Assembly (NCBI RefSeq): GCF_022437945.1
Contig: NZ_CP092535.1
Span: 2,790,001 to 2,854,000, forward strand
Length of the DNA: 64,000 nucleotides
Direction of reading: 5' to 3'
Source of the DNA: Nocardioides sp. TF02-7
GTDB lineage: Bacteria; Actinomycetota; Actinomycetes; Propionibacteriales; Nocardioidaceae
Positions 52,418-60,306 of this stretch are shown here, in pieces. Each line of letters opens with the position of its first letter. The first letter of the stretch is position 1. A model generated the notes under the pieces. It had not been told where the DNA came from and made no database searches. It saw only the letters and a list, made by a program, of their open reading frames with translations. The position numbers were made by a program, and so were the translations under genes.

Positions 52418-53381
52418 TCACGCGGCTCGGCGGGCGGCGGCCGCGGCCAGCGCGTCGGCGATCTGCCCGAAGAAGTCGTCGGGCTGCAGGCGCAGGCCGA
52501 GCAGCGGCAGGCGGAGCACGGTGTCGCCGGTGATCGCGAGCGCGTTCTGGCGCAGGGCGTCGCCGATGACGTTCTCGACCCAGGCGTGGTGGATGCCGTC
52601 GATCTCGACGACGACGCCGAGGTCGGGCCAGCAGAGGTCGAGGTAGTAGCGGCCGCGCCGGTCGCGGCGCAGCACCTGCCGAGCCGGCGGGGGCAGCCCG
52701 CGCTTGCGCAGCTCGCGGACGAGGTGGAGCTCGCCGAGCGAGCGGGCGCCGTCGAGCAGGTCGTTGAGGAGGGCGTGCAGCAGCAGCCGGCGCTTGTCGC
52801 GCTTGATCCGCAGCAGCTGCTCGCCGATCTGCTCCGGCGTCGCCAGGCCTTGCTGCACGGTGGCGGTGAGGAGGTACGCCGCCTGCTTGTCGCTGCGCGC
52901 CCAGAGCGCGCCGCGGACCGCGGCGACGGCGGGGCGGGTGCGCGGGATGCCGGTCGGGCAGAGGTCGTCGGCGCACCAGCGGCGGGTCTGGCGGATGTCG
53001 TAGCGGCGGTTGCGGCGCACCCGGGCCCCGCGCGGCACCGACACGCGGATCCGGTCGGCGTCGAAGCGCTCGAGCCCCGAGGCGAGCAGCGACGCCGACC
53101 CGTCGAGCTGGGCGCGCGGCCCGCCCTGGAACACCGCCGCCCAGCGGTGCCCCCTCGTCGGTCACCGGCCCGGAGTGGACGGCGACCGCCTGGTCCCCGA
53201 GCCGCCGCCACCGCTCCGCGCGGAGGTGGGCCCGGATCTCCCACCGGGTGACGCCCAGCTCCTTGAGCTGACGACGGGAGACGACGCCGGCCTGCTCGGC
53301 GGCGAGCTCGGCCAACCGGCGGGAGCGCTCGTCGGAGCCGGTGCCGACGAGCGCCCGGGCGAGGCGGGGCGGTGTGGTCAT
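52418..53381 (-). CDS. DUF559-domain protein with AbiEi-like N-terminal helix-turn-helix (one frameshift)
   Basis: About 320 aa. N-terminal RLAELAAEQAGVVSRRQLKEL resembles the AbiEi/type IV antitoxin winged helix; the C-terminal domain (RRGRYYLDLCWPDLGVVVEIDGIHHAW, then TGDTVLRLPLLGLR) is the DUF559/Vsr-like endonuclease fold with the E-I-D-G-x-H pattern. One extra G near 53154 is corrected. These proteins are abundant in actinobacteria with unproven function. It is flanked by palindromic elements at 52266-52411 and 53511-53564. The substrate is unknown. Confidence 0.8.
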
Positions 53382-53510
53382 GCCGGCATGCTGCGGCCGC
53401 GGGGGCCACGAGCGGGCACGGCGGTCGGCCGGCTGTGGAGAGCCCCTCCTGCCGCAGCGCCCTGTGGACGCCGAGTGGCCCCGACCGACGCCGACCAGCT
53501 CAGCGCCAGC

Positions 53511-53564
53511 CGCGGACGTCATACGGGCCGAGGGCGATCGCCCACGATTCGTATGACGTCCGCG
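53511..53564. repeat. palindromic element, copy 3
   Basis: CGCGGACGTCATACG and CGTATGACGTCCGCG form a perfect 15-bp stem around GGGCGATCGCCC, a perfect 12-bp inner palindrome. Relative to copy 2 the outer stem bases change in compensating fashion (GGGGG/CCCCC to CGCGG/CCGCG), which supports a conserved structure rather than conserved sequence. Confidence 0.85.
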
Positions 53565-53644
53565 CCCGGCCCCGCGCGACGTCCCGCGGCACCTGCGGCA
53601 TGACGCGGCATGCCGCATGACCTTGGACACCCCGTGTGAGCGCT

Positions 53645-53667
53645 GTGACCCGCGTGACTGTTGTGAC
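53645..53667 (+). promoter_or_regulatory. three GTGAC direct repeats, 9-bp period
   Basis: GTGAC occurs at 53645, 53654 and 53663, that is GTGAC-CCGC-GTGAC-TGTT-GTGAC. Direct repeats of this type are seen at response-regulator sites of wall-hydrolase genes, such as MtrA boxes (GTnAC repeats), but the MtrA period is near 11, so the match is loose. Confidence 0.35.
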
Positions 53668-53833
53668 TGGCGGGACCAAACTGACCCACATTTCAACCAC
53701 TTTCCGGTGCGGTTCGGTTTGCACGGGGCAGGTCGGTCGGGCAGGGTGTCGTGGGTTGCCTGGGCCCGGTCAACGACGACCGGCCGCCCGCACGGGCGAC
53801 CTGCACACGTCGTCGACCCCACGGGATCGAGCT

Positions 53834-54496
53834 TTGTCGAAGCACGCGAACTACACACCGAAGCACCGCGGCACCCCCGCCACGCCCACCTGAAGGAGAC
53901 GCCCAAGAAGGCGCTCCGCAACACGGTGGTCCTGTCGGGCGTCGCGCTCACCGTCACCGGGATCACCGTCGGCGGCGGCGTGGCTGGGCGACCGGGGCGG
54001 CGAGGCCCCGGCGGCCGCGGGCAACCTGGCAGGCCTCACGGGCTCCGGCTCGGGCGCCGAGGCGGCCGTCGACTCCGGTGACCGTGCGCCGGTGGTGTCG
54101 CGCTCCGACCGTCGCGGCGAGGCAGACCCGGCCAAGCAGGCGGGCCTGGTGCAGAGCGAGACGGCGGCGATCACGGAGGCCGAGCAGCTCTCCGACTCCG
54201 ACCCCCGCGACATCGCCCGCGCGCTGATGGGCGACTTCGGCTTCGGCCAGGACCAGTTCGGCTGCCTCGACTCGCTGTGGACGCGCGAGTCCAACTGGAA
54301 CCCGTACGCCGACAACCCGACGTCGTCGGCCTACGGCATCCCGCAGTCGCTCCCCGGGTCCAAGATGGCGTCGGCCGGTGCCGACTGGGCCACCAACCCG
54401 GTCACCCAGATCACCTGGGGCCTCGGCTACATCCGCGACCGCTACGGCAGCCCGTGCTCCGCGTGGGGCCACAGCGAGTCGCACGGCTGGTACTGA
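53834..54496 (+). CDS. aggregation-promoting-factor C-terminal-like wall protein / lytic transglycosylase-like (two frameshifts)
   Basis: About 220 aa. A basic N-terminus (SKHANYTPKHRGTP...LKETPKKALRN) precedes one membrane or signal helix (TVVLSGVALTVTGITVGG), an Ala/Gly-rich linker and an APF C-terminal domain with FGFGQDQFGCLDSLWTRESNWNPYADNPTSSAYGIPQSLPG, the transglycosylase-like fold with the Glu of RESNW, then a final HSESHGWY. Errors near 53875 (deletion) and 53982 are compensating. TTG 53834 is weakly supported. The protein acts on peptidoglycan or in cell-wall remodelling (family knowledge). Confidence 0.78.
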
Positions 54497-54527
54497 GCCA
54501 CCCCACACACCGGGCCGAAGATGAGGC

Positions 54528-55919
54528 CTAGGGCCGGGTCATCCGCTCCACGTCGAGCGCGGCGTCGAGCTGCTCGAGCGTGAGGTCGCCGCGGTCGACG
54601 TAGCCCATCTCGAGCACCTGCTCGCGGATCGTGCGGCCCTCCTTCAGCGCGGCCTTGGCGACCTTCGCGGCCTCCTCGTAGCCGATGTGCTTGTTGAGCG
54701 GCGTGACGACCGACGGCGAGGACTCGGCGTAGCGGCGCATCCGCTCGGCGTCGGCGGTGATCCCGTCGACGCACCGGGCGGCGAGCGTGCGCATCGCGTT
54801 GGCGAGCAGCCGCACCGACTCGAGCACGTTGCGGGCCATCACCGGCATGGCGACGTTGAGCTCGAAGCTGCCGCTGGCGCCGGCCGCGGTGACGGCGGCG
54901 TCGTTGCCGACGACCTGCATGCACACCATGAGCGTCGCCTCGGGCAGCACCGGGTTGACCTTGCCGGGCATGATCGACGAGCCCGGCTGGAGGTCGGGCA
55001 GGTGGATCTCGGCGAGCCCGGTCGTGGGTCCCGACCCCATCCACCGCAGGTCGTTGCAGATCTTGGTGAGCCCGACGGCGATCGTGCGGAGCACGCCGCT
55101 GAGCTCGACGAGGGAGTCGCGGGCGCCCTGCGCCTCGAAGTGGTTGCGCGCCTCGGTGAACTCCTCGCCGGTGGCGTCCGCCAGCGCCTCGATGGCCGCC
55201 GCGGCGAACCCGGCGGGGGTGTTGATGCCGGTGCCGACAGCGGTGCCGCCGAGGGGCAGCTCCCGCACCCGCGGCAGCACCACGGCGAGCCGCTCGGCGC
55301 CGTAGCGGACGGTGGCGGCGTACCCGCCCAGCTCCTGGCCCAACGTCACCGGGGTGGCGTCCATCAGGTGCGTGCGCCCCGACTTCACCAGCCCGGCGAA
55401 CTCCTCGGCCTTCGCCTCCAGCGACCCGGCCAGCACGTCGAGCGCGGGCAGCAGGTCGCGGGTGACGGCGAGCGTCGCAGCGACGTGGATCGCGGTGGGG
55501 AAGGTGTCGTTGCTCGACTGGCTGGCGTTGACGTGGTCGTTGGGGTGCACCGTCACCCCGGCCCGCTCGCACAGGGAGGCGATCACCTCGTTGGCGTTCA
55601 TGTTGGAGCTGGTGCCGGAGCCGGTCTGGAACACGTCGATCGGGAAGTGCTCGTCGTGCTCGCCGCCGGCGACCTCGCGCGCGGCGGCGACGATCGCGTC
55701 GGCCTTCGCCTCTTCGAGCACGCCGAGCCGGGCGTTGGCGGCCGCCGCGGCGGCCTTCACCTCGCCCAGGGCGTGGACCAGCGCCGGCTCGATCGGGGTG
55801 CCGCTGATGGGGAAGTTCTCGACCGCGCGCTGGGTCTGTGCCTTCCACAGGGCCGCGGCCGGCACCCGCACCTCGCCCATGGAGTCGTGCTCGACGCGGA
55901 AGTCCGTCGGTTCGCTCAT
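54528..55919 (-). CDS. fumC: class II fumarate hydratase
   Basis: 463 aa and intact. Motifs are [52 protein letters not shown] and the signature [16 protein letters not shown] that carries the catalytic Ser/Lys pair. It hydrates fumarate to L-malate in the citric acid cycle. The ATG at 55919 has a leaderless TACTGT promoter. It ends 31 bp from the convergent APF gene; the spermidine-synthase-like gene upstream ends 39 bp away on the same strand. Confidence 0.96.
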   Translation of the reverse strand: MSEPTDFRVEHDSMGEVRVPAAALWKAQTQRAVENFPISGTPIEPALVHALGEVKAAAAAANARLGVLEEAKADAIVAAAREVAGGEHDEHFPIDVFQTGSGTSSNMNANEVIASLCERAGVTVHPNDHVNASQSSNDTFPTAIHVAATLAVTRDLLPALDVLAGSLEAKAEEFAGLVKSGRTHLMDATPVTLGQELGGYAATVRYGAERLAVVLPRVRELPLGGTAVGTGINTPAGFAAAAIEALADATGEEFTEARNHFEAQGARDSLVELSGVLRTIAVGLTKICNDLRWMGSGPTTGLAEIHLPDLQPGSSIMPGKVNPVLPEATLMVCMQVVGNDAAVTAAGASGSFELNVAMPVMARNVLESVRLLANAMRTLAARCVDGITADAERMRRYAESSPSVVTPLNKHIGYEEAAKVAKAALKEGRTIREQVLEMGYVDRGDLTLEQLDAALDVERMTRP

Positions 55920-55926
55920 GGAGCCG

Positions 55927-55932
55927 ACAGTA
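55927..55932 (-). promoter_or_regulatory. leaderless -10 box for fumC
   Basis: On the minus strand TACTGT ends 7 nt before ATG 55919. Confidence 0.45.
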
Positions 55933-55958
55933 CCCACGAGCGCCCGCTCCGCCCCTCG

Positions 55959-56625
55959 CTATCGCCGGCGGGCGAGGTAGAGGTGGTAGGTCCCGACCCG
56001 CCCGTGCCCGGGCACGGGCAGCGCCTCGGCGGCCACCTCGCCGACGACCTCGGCCAGCGTCGCCGCGAGCGCGGGGGAGGGCGCGGCCGACCAGACCGCG
56101 AGCAGCCCGCCCGGTGCGAGCGCGTCCCCGCGCGGCCGCGAGACCGGTGCGGTCGTAGAGGGCGGCGTTGGTGTCGTGCACCAGGTGGTCCGGGCCGTTG
56201 TCGACGTCGAGCAGCACGACGTCGTACGCCGCCGCCGCGCGCCGCAGGGCCTGGCCGACGTCGTCGACGACGACCTCGACCCGCGGGTCGGCGAGCAGCG
56301 GCGGCCCGTGCGGCACCGTGCCGTCGCGCAGCCACTCCACGAGCGCGGGCTCCAGCTCGACGACCGTGCACCGCGCGACCCGCGGGTCGTCGAGCACCGC
56401 GCCGAGCGTGAACCCGAGGCCCAGCCCGCCGACGAGGACGTGCAGCGGGCCGTCGGCGCACGCGGCGAGGGCCCGGGTCGCCAGCGCGCGCTCGGAGGTG
56501 TGCTCAAGGGTGTCCATCACGAACACCCCGTTGGCGCGGAGCTCGAGGTGGCCGTCGTCCCGGCGGCGCAGCACCAGCTCGCCGCGGCCCGACGCGCTCC
56601 GGGTCGTGTCGCCCGAGCCGGTCAC
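55959..56625 (-). CDS. spermidine-synthase-like methyltransferase-fold protein (one frameshift)
   Basis: About 221 aa. A beta-rich N-terminus (GELVLRRRDDGHLELRANG, VFVMDTLEHTSERALATRA) and a Rossmann core with HVLVGGLGLGFTLGAVLDD, CTVVELEPALVEWL and YDVVLLDVDNGPDHLVHD fit the SpeE-like group. One extra G near 56125 is corrected. No C-terminal putrescine-binding features are seen, so polyamine synthesis is doubtful. GTG 56625 is one base after the stop of the zinc-ribbon gene, forming an operon. Confidence 0.75.
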
Positions 56626-56626
56626 G

Positions 56627-56889
56627 TCAGTCGAAGAGCTCGCTGAGCCAGCTCTCCTTGCGCTTGCGCTTGTAGTGCCCCTGCTGGAGTACGACGACCG
56701 GTCGTCGTACCGGTCGTGGCGCTGCTGCTGCGGTGCGGCCGGACCGGGCGGCACCGACAGCGAGCGCTCGATGATCTTGTCCAGCTCGCCGCGGTCGAGC
56801 CAGACGCCGCGGCACTGGGGGCAGTAGTCGATCTCGATCCCGTTGCGCTCGCTCATCACCAGGGTCGTCTCGTCGATCGGGCAACGCAT
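56627..56889 (-). CDS. TFIIB-type zinc-ribbon protein (one frameshift)
   Basis: About 87 aa with MRCPIDETTLVMSERNGIE and DYCPQCRGVWLDRGELDKI, the zf-TFIIB pattern with CxxD and CxxC knuckles, then a coil, a Gln-rich part and a basic tail KRKRKESWLSELFD. One base is missing near 56700. Such proteins are small accessory zinc ribbons of unknown role. It is the first gene of the two-gene unit with the SpeE-like protein. Confidence 0.8.
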
Positions 56890-57020
56890 CCGGCTCTCCT
56901 CGTGGTCGGGGGCTTGCTGGGTCCAACGTGGTCAGATCCGAGGTGGTTCCCCGGCGATCGTTGCCGTCGGCCCGCCTGCGTGCTGAGGTGGTCGGATCGG
57001 TGACGTCGAGGGGAGCAGCC

Positions 57021-58481
57021 ATGTCGCTCGATCGCAGGACCCTGGTCAAGTCGGCCGCCGCCCTCTCCGCCGCCGGCCCGTTCGCCGGCCTGGTCGCCCC
57101 CGGGGCGCCGGCCCACGCCAGGCCGCGGGCGGCCGCCCTGGTGCCGGTGCGCGACAAGCGCGACGGCAAGGTGCGGCTGCACCTGCCGCGCGGGTTCTCC
57201 TACCGCTCCTTCCACGACACGGAGTCGCCCGTGGTGCTGCACGACGGCACCCGGCTGCCGGGCCGCCACGACGGCATGGGGGCGTTCCGCGGGCCGCGCG
57301 GCACCGTGGTCCTCGTCCGCAACCACGAGGTCAACAACCCGACGCCCGCGTTCGGCCCGCGCCGGCCCTACGACCCGATGGCCGGCGGCGGCACGACCAC
57401 CGTCCAGGTGACCCGGCACGGCAAGGTGGTGCGCGCGTTCACCAGCCTCAACGGCACGATGATGAACTGCTCGGGCGGCCGGATGCCGTGGGGCGCCTGG
57501 GTGACCTGCGAGGAGACCGTCAACGGCCCGGACGTCGGCCCCGACTTCACCGGCGCGTCGAACGTGCCGCTGACCAAGCCGCACGGCTACGTCTTCGAGG
57601 TGCCGGTGGACTGCCGGCAGGGCGCGGGGCAGGCGAGCGGGCGCCCGGTGCGCTCCGCCGGCCGGTTCGCCCACGAGGCGGTGTCGTTCGACCCCCGGCA
57701 CGGGCACCTCTACCTCACCGAGGACAACTTCGCGTTCGCCTCCGGGTTCTACCGCTACCGCCCGCCGGTGCACCCGATGAAGGTCGGCCGGTTGAAGGAC
57801 GGCGGCCGGCTGCAGATGCTGAAGGTCAAGGGCGTCGACAACGCCCACCTCGAGGGCGCGCAGCCCACCGGGGCGACGTACGACGTCGAGTGGGTCGACA
57901 TCGACGAGCCGGACGTCGAGTACGACTACCAGCCCGGGGCGGACGCGCCGACGCCCAACGACACCGCACTGGTGCACGCGAGCAGCCAGGGCTGGGCGCA
58001 GGGCGCGGCGTACTTCTCCCGGCTCGAGGGCCAGGTCTACGACGACGGCGTCGTCTACTTCACCTCCACCCAGGGCGGCGGCGCTCCGGAGGCCGGCAAC
58101 CACGACCCGGCCGGCTACGGCAACGGCTCGGGGCAGGTCTGGGCCTACGACACCCGGGCCCGCCGGCTGCGGTGCGTGTTCCAGTCCAGCGGCCCGCTCG
58201 AGCTCGACCTGCCCGACAACATCACCACCTCGCCCCGGGGCACGCTGGTGGTCTGCGAGGACAACGTCGACGACAACTTCGTGCGCGGGCTCTCGCCGAG
58301 CGGGCGGCTGTGGGACATCGCCCTCAACCGGCTGCGCAGCGCCAGCGGCGCCGACCGGTCCAACGACGAGTTCGCCGGGTCGACGTTCAGCCCCGACGGC
58401 CACACCCTGTTCGTGAACATCCAGGCGAGCGCCGGGATGACGTTCGCGATCTGGGGCCCGTGGCACCGGATCGGCGTCTGA
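57021..58481 (+). CDS. Tat-exported PhoX/DUF839-family protein
   Basis: 486 aa and intact. A twin-arginine signal (SLDRRTLVKSAAALSAAGPF, Ala-X-Ala near APAHARP) leads into a beta-propeller of the PhoX/DUF839 family: MNCSGGRMPWGAWVTCEETVN, HPMKVGRLKDGGRLQMLKV, EAVSFDPRHGHLYLTEDNF and VCEDNVDDNFVRGL. PhoX members are calcium-dependent alkaline phosphatases; whether this one is active is not shown. ATG 57021 has GGGGAG upstream. It shares an operon with the LysM protein. Confidence 0.87.
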   Translation: MSLDRRTLVKSAAALSAAGPFAGLVAPGAPAHARPRAAALVPVRDKRDGKVRLHLPRGFSYRSFHDTESPVVLHDGTRLPGRHDGMGAFRGPRGTVVLVRNHEVNNPTPAFGPRRPYDPMAGGGTTTVQVTRHGKVVRAFTSLNGTMMNCSGGRMPWGAWVTCEETVNGPDVGPDFTGASNVPLTKPHGYVFEVPVDCRQGAGQASGRPVRSAGRFAHEAVSFDPRHGHLYLTEDNFAFASGFYRYRPPVHPMKVGRLKDGGRLQMLKVKGVDNAHLEGAQPTGATYDVEWVDIDEPDVEYDYQPGADAPTPNDTALVHASSQGWAQGAAYFSRLEGQVYDDGVVYFTSTQGGGAPEAGNHDPAGYGNGSGQVWAYDTRARRLRCVFQSSGPLELDLPDNITTSPRGTLVVCEDNVDDNFVRGLSPSGRLWDIALNRLRSASGADRSNDEFAGSTFSPDGHTLFVNIQASAGMTFAIWGPWHRIGV

Positions 58482-58488
58482 GGCCGCG

Positions 58489-59001
58489 ATGGGACTCGTC
58501 ACAGACGTCCGGGTCCGGCAGCCCGCGAAGAACGACCTGGTCGGTCGCCGGTTCCGGGTTGCCGGCGTCGGCGCCGGCTTCGAGGGGACGATCGGGATGC
58601 GGCTGCTCGACCCGCGGGGCCGGGTGCTCGCGACCGGGTCGGCGCAGTCGTCGGGCGGCGGCGTCGGTGTCGGCGAGTTCGCCACCACTCTCGAACTGGA
58701 CCGGTCGCCGAGGGCCGGCACCCGGTGCCTGCTGGAGGTCTTCGGCGACAACCCCGGCCTGCCCGACGAGGGCCCCAGCCCCGGCTTCGACACCCGGCGG
58801 GTCGAGGTGATCGTCTTCCCCGACCTCGCCGGCTGGCTGCTCTACCGGGTCGAGCCGGGCGACACCCTCAGCGGCATCGTCCGCAAGCTGCGCGACTTCG
58901 GCCGGTTCACCGTGCCGCAGGTGGTCGCCGCCAACCCCCGGATCACCGACCCCGACCACATCGAGGTGGGCTGGCGCCTCCGGATCCCGCTCAAGCGGTG
59001 A
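58489..59001 (+). CDS. LysM-domain protein with Gmad2-like N-terminal domain
   Basis: 170 aa. A beta-sandwich with VRQPAKNDLVGRRFRVAG and an FEGTIGMRLLDPRGRVLATGSAQ stretch, typical of the Gmad2 immunoglobulin-like domain, is followed by LysM (YRVEPGDTLSGIVRKL...NPRITDPDHIEVGWRLRIP). No signal peptide is visible, so the start may be incomplete, or the protein works on the inside. It begins 8 bp after the PhoX-like gene. Peptidoglycan binding is the likely role. Confidence 0.82.
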   Translation: MGLVTDVRVRQPAKNDLVGRRFRVAGVGAGFEGTIGMRLLDPRGRVLATGSAQSSGGGVGVGEFATTLELDRSPRAGTRCLLEVFGDNPGLPDEGPSPGFDTRRVEVIVFPDLAGWLLYRVEPGDTLSGIVRKLRDFGRFTVPQVVAANPRITDPDHIEVGWRLRIPLKR

Positions 59002-59020
59002 CGCCCCGCCGCCCGGACCC

Positions 59021-59026
59021 TAGGCT
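59021..59026 (+). promoter_or_regulatory. leaderless -10 box for the aldo/keto reductase
   Basis: TAGGCT ends 6 nt before ATG 59033, the clearest leaderless arrangement of the window. Confidence 0.55.
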
Positions 59027-59032
59027 TCCCGC

Positions 59033-59957
59033 ATGAGCGAAGCCGCGGCCTCCCGCGTCATCTACGGCTGCATGGGCCTGGCGTCGGTGCCGCAGGCCGA
59101 GGCCGCGGTCGAGGCGGCCCTCGAGGCCGGCATCACCCGCTTCGACCACGCCGACATCTACGGCCGCGGCGGCGCGGAGTCGGTGTTCGGCGAGGTGCTG
59201 CGCCGCTCCCCGGGGCTGCGGGAGCGGATCGTCGTCCAGAGCAAGGTCGGCATCCGGCTGCCCGAGCAGGGCGTCGTCGGCCACTACGACCTCGGGGCCC
59301 GCGCGATCCGGGAGGGCGTCCTCGGCAGCCTCGACCGGCTCGGCACCGACCGGCTCGACGTGCTGCTCCTGCACCGGCCCGACCCGCTGCTGGAGCCGGC
59401 CGAGGTGGCGGCGGCCGTCGCCGGCCTGCAGGAGGAGGGCCTGGTCGGCGGCGTCGGCGCCTCGAACATGTCCGCCGCGCAGCTCGCCGCGCTCCAGGAG
59501 GCGCTCCCGACGCCGCTGGTCGCCGACCAGCTCGAGATGAGTCTCGCCCGGCACGGCTTCGTCGACTCCGCGGTGCTGGTCAACCACCCGGAGGCGGTGA
59601 TGGTCGACTTCCCGCACGGGACGCTGGAGCACTGCCGACGGCACGGCATCGAGCTGCAGGCGTGGGGCGCGCTCGCCGGCGGCCGCTACAGCGGCGGGCC
59701 CGCCCTCGAGGGCGACGCCGCTGCGGAGGCGACGGCGGCGCTCGTCGAGCGGATGGCCGGGGGAGCGCGCGGTGCCGCGGGAGGCGGTCGTGCTCGGGTG
59801 GCTGATGCGGCACCCGGCGCGGATCGCCCCGGTGGTCGGCACGACCGACCCGTCCCGGATCCGGTCGTGCGCCGAGGCGGAGAAGGTGGCGGCGTCGATG
59901 AGCCGGGTCGAGTGGTACGAGCTCTACACCGCGGCCCGGGGGAGCCGGGTGCCCTGA
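59033..59957 (+). CDS. aldo/keto reductase (one frameshift)
   Basis: About 307 aa. The TIM-barrel motifs are FDHADIYGRGGAE with the catalytic Asp/Tyr, VVQSKVGIRLPE with the Lys, DRLDVLLLHRPDP with the His, VGASNMSAAQL and the cofactor region APVVGTTDPSRIRS. One extra G near 59763 is corrected. The enzyme reduces carbonyls with NADPH; the substrate is unknown. It resembles the YdhF-like subgroup. Confidence 0.87.
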
Positions 59958-59979
59958 CCGGCCGAGAGGACCGGGGGCT

Positions 59980-59985
59980 TAGGAT
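59980..59985 (+). promoter_or_regulatory. leaderless -10 box for the STAS gene
   Basis: TAGGAT ends 6 nt before GTG 59992. Confidence 0.5.
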
Positions 59986-59991
59986 CCTTCC

Positions 59992-60300
59992 GTGGACCTC
60001 AAACCGCTCGCCTGCTCGTTCGACGAGGAGTCCAGGACCCTGTTCGTCAGCGGGTCCGTGGACGAGCTCTCCGGCGTCGTGCTCCGCGAGAACCTCGCGA
60101 AGTACTCCGACGACTACCAGGAGAACCTGACCGTCGACCTCGCCCGCGTCGACTTCCTCCCGAGTCTCGGGATCGGCGTGCTGGCGGTCGCGATGCGCGA
60201 CGCGGAGACCAACGGCGCCGTGATCGACCTGGTCGTCGAGCCGGGGACCCTGGCCCACCAGGTGCTCAACGTCTGCGGGCTGCCCTACCGCGAGCGCTGA
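59992..60300 (+). CDS. STAS-domain anti-sigma-factor antagonist
   Basis: 102 aa and intact. A single STAS fold with SGSVDELSGVVLRENL and the phospho-site segment VDFLPSLGIGVLAVAM, in which Ser replaces the usual Ser/Thr of SpoIIAA. Its dephosphorylation frees an anti-sigma partner. It ends 6 bp from the convergent hybrid kinase gene, whose SpoIIE phosphatase domain could act on it, a pairing seen in partner-switching systems. Confidence 0.85.
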   Translation: MDLKPLACSFDEESRTLFVSGSVDELSGVVLRENLAKYSDDYQENLTVDLARVDFLPSLGIGVLAVAMRDAETNGAVIDLVVEPGTLAHQVLNVCGLPYRER

Positions 60301-60306
60301 GCCCGC

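Larger units (their letters stand above)
53382..53833. other. 452-bp region between the DUF559 gene and the APF-type gene
   Basis: It holds palindromic element copy 3 (53511-53564) and, from 53645, three direct GTGAC repeats. No coding frame with good codon use is seen, and no tRNA. It is probably the promoter region of the APF-type gene on the plus strand and of the DUF559 gene on the minus strand. Confidence 0.45.

Noticed and set aside
53382-53833. ydaO/c-di-AMP riboswitch before the APF-type wall gene
   Set aside because: The conserved ydaO core bases were looked for and not found; only GTGAC repeats are seen.
54442-56889. An 815-codon minus frame joining the zinc-ribbon, SpeE-like and fumC regions
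   Set aside because: Only its first part is real; the rest runs out of frame through fumC, which is intact in another frame.
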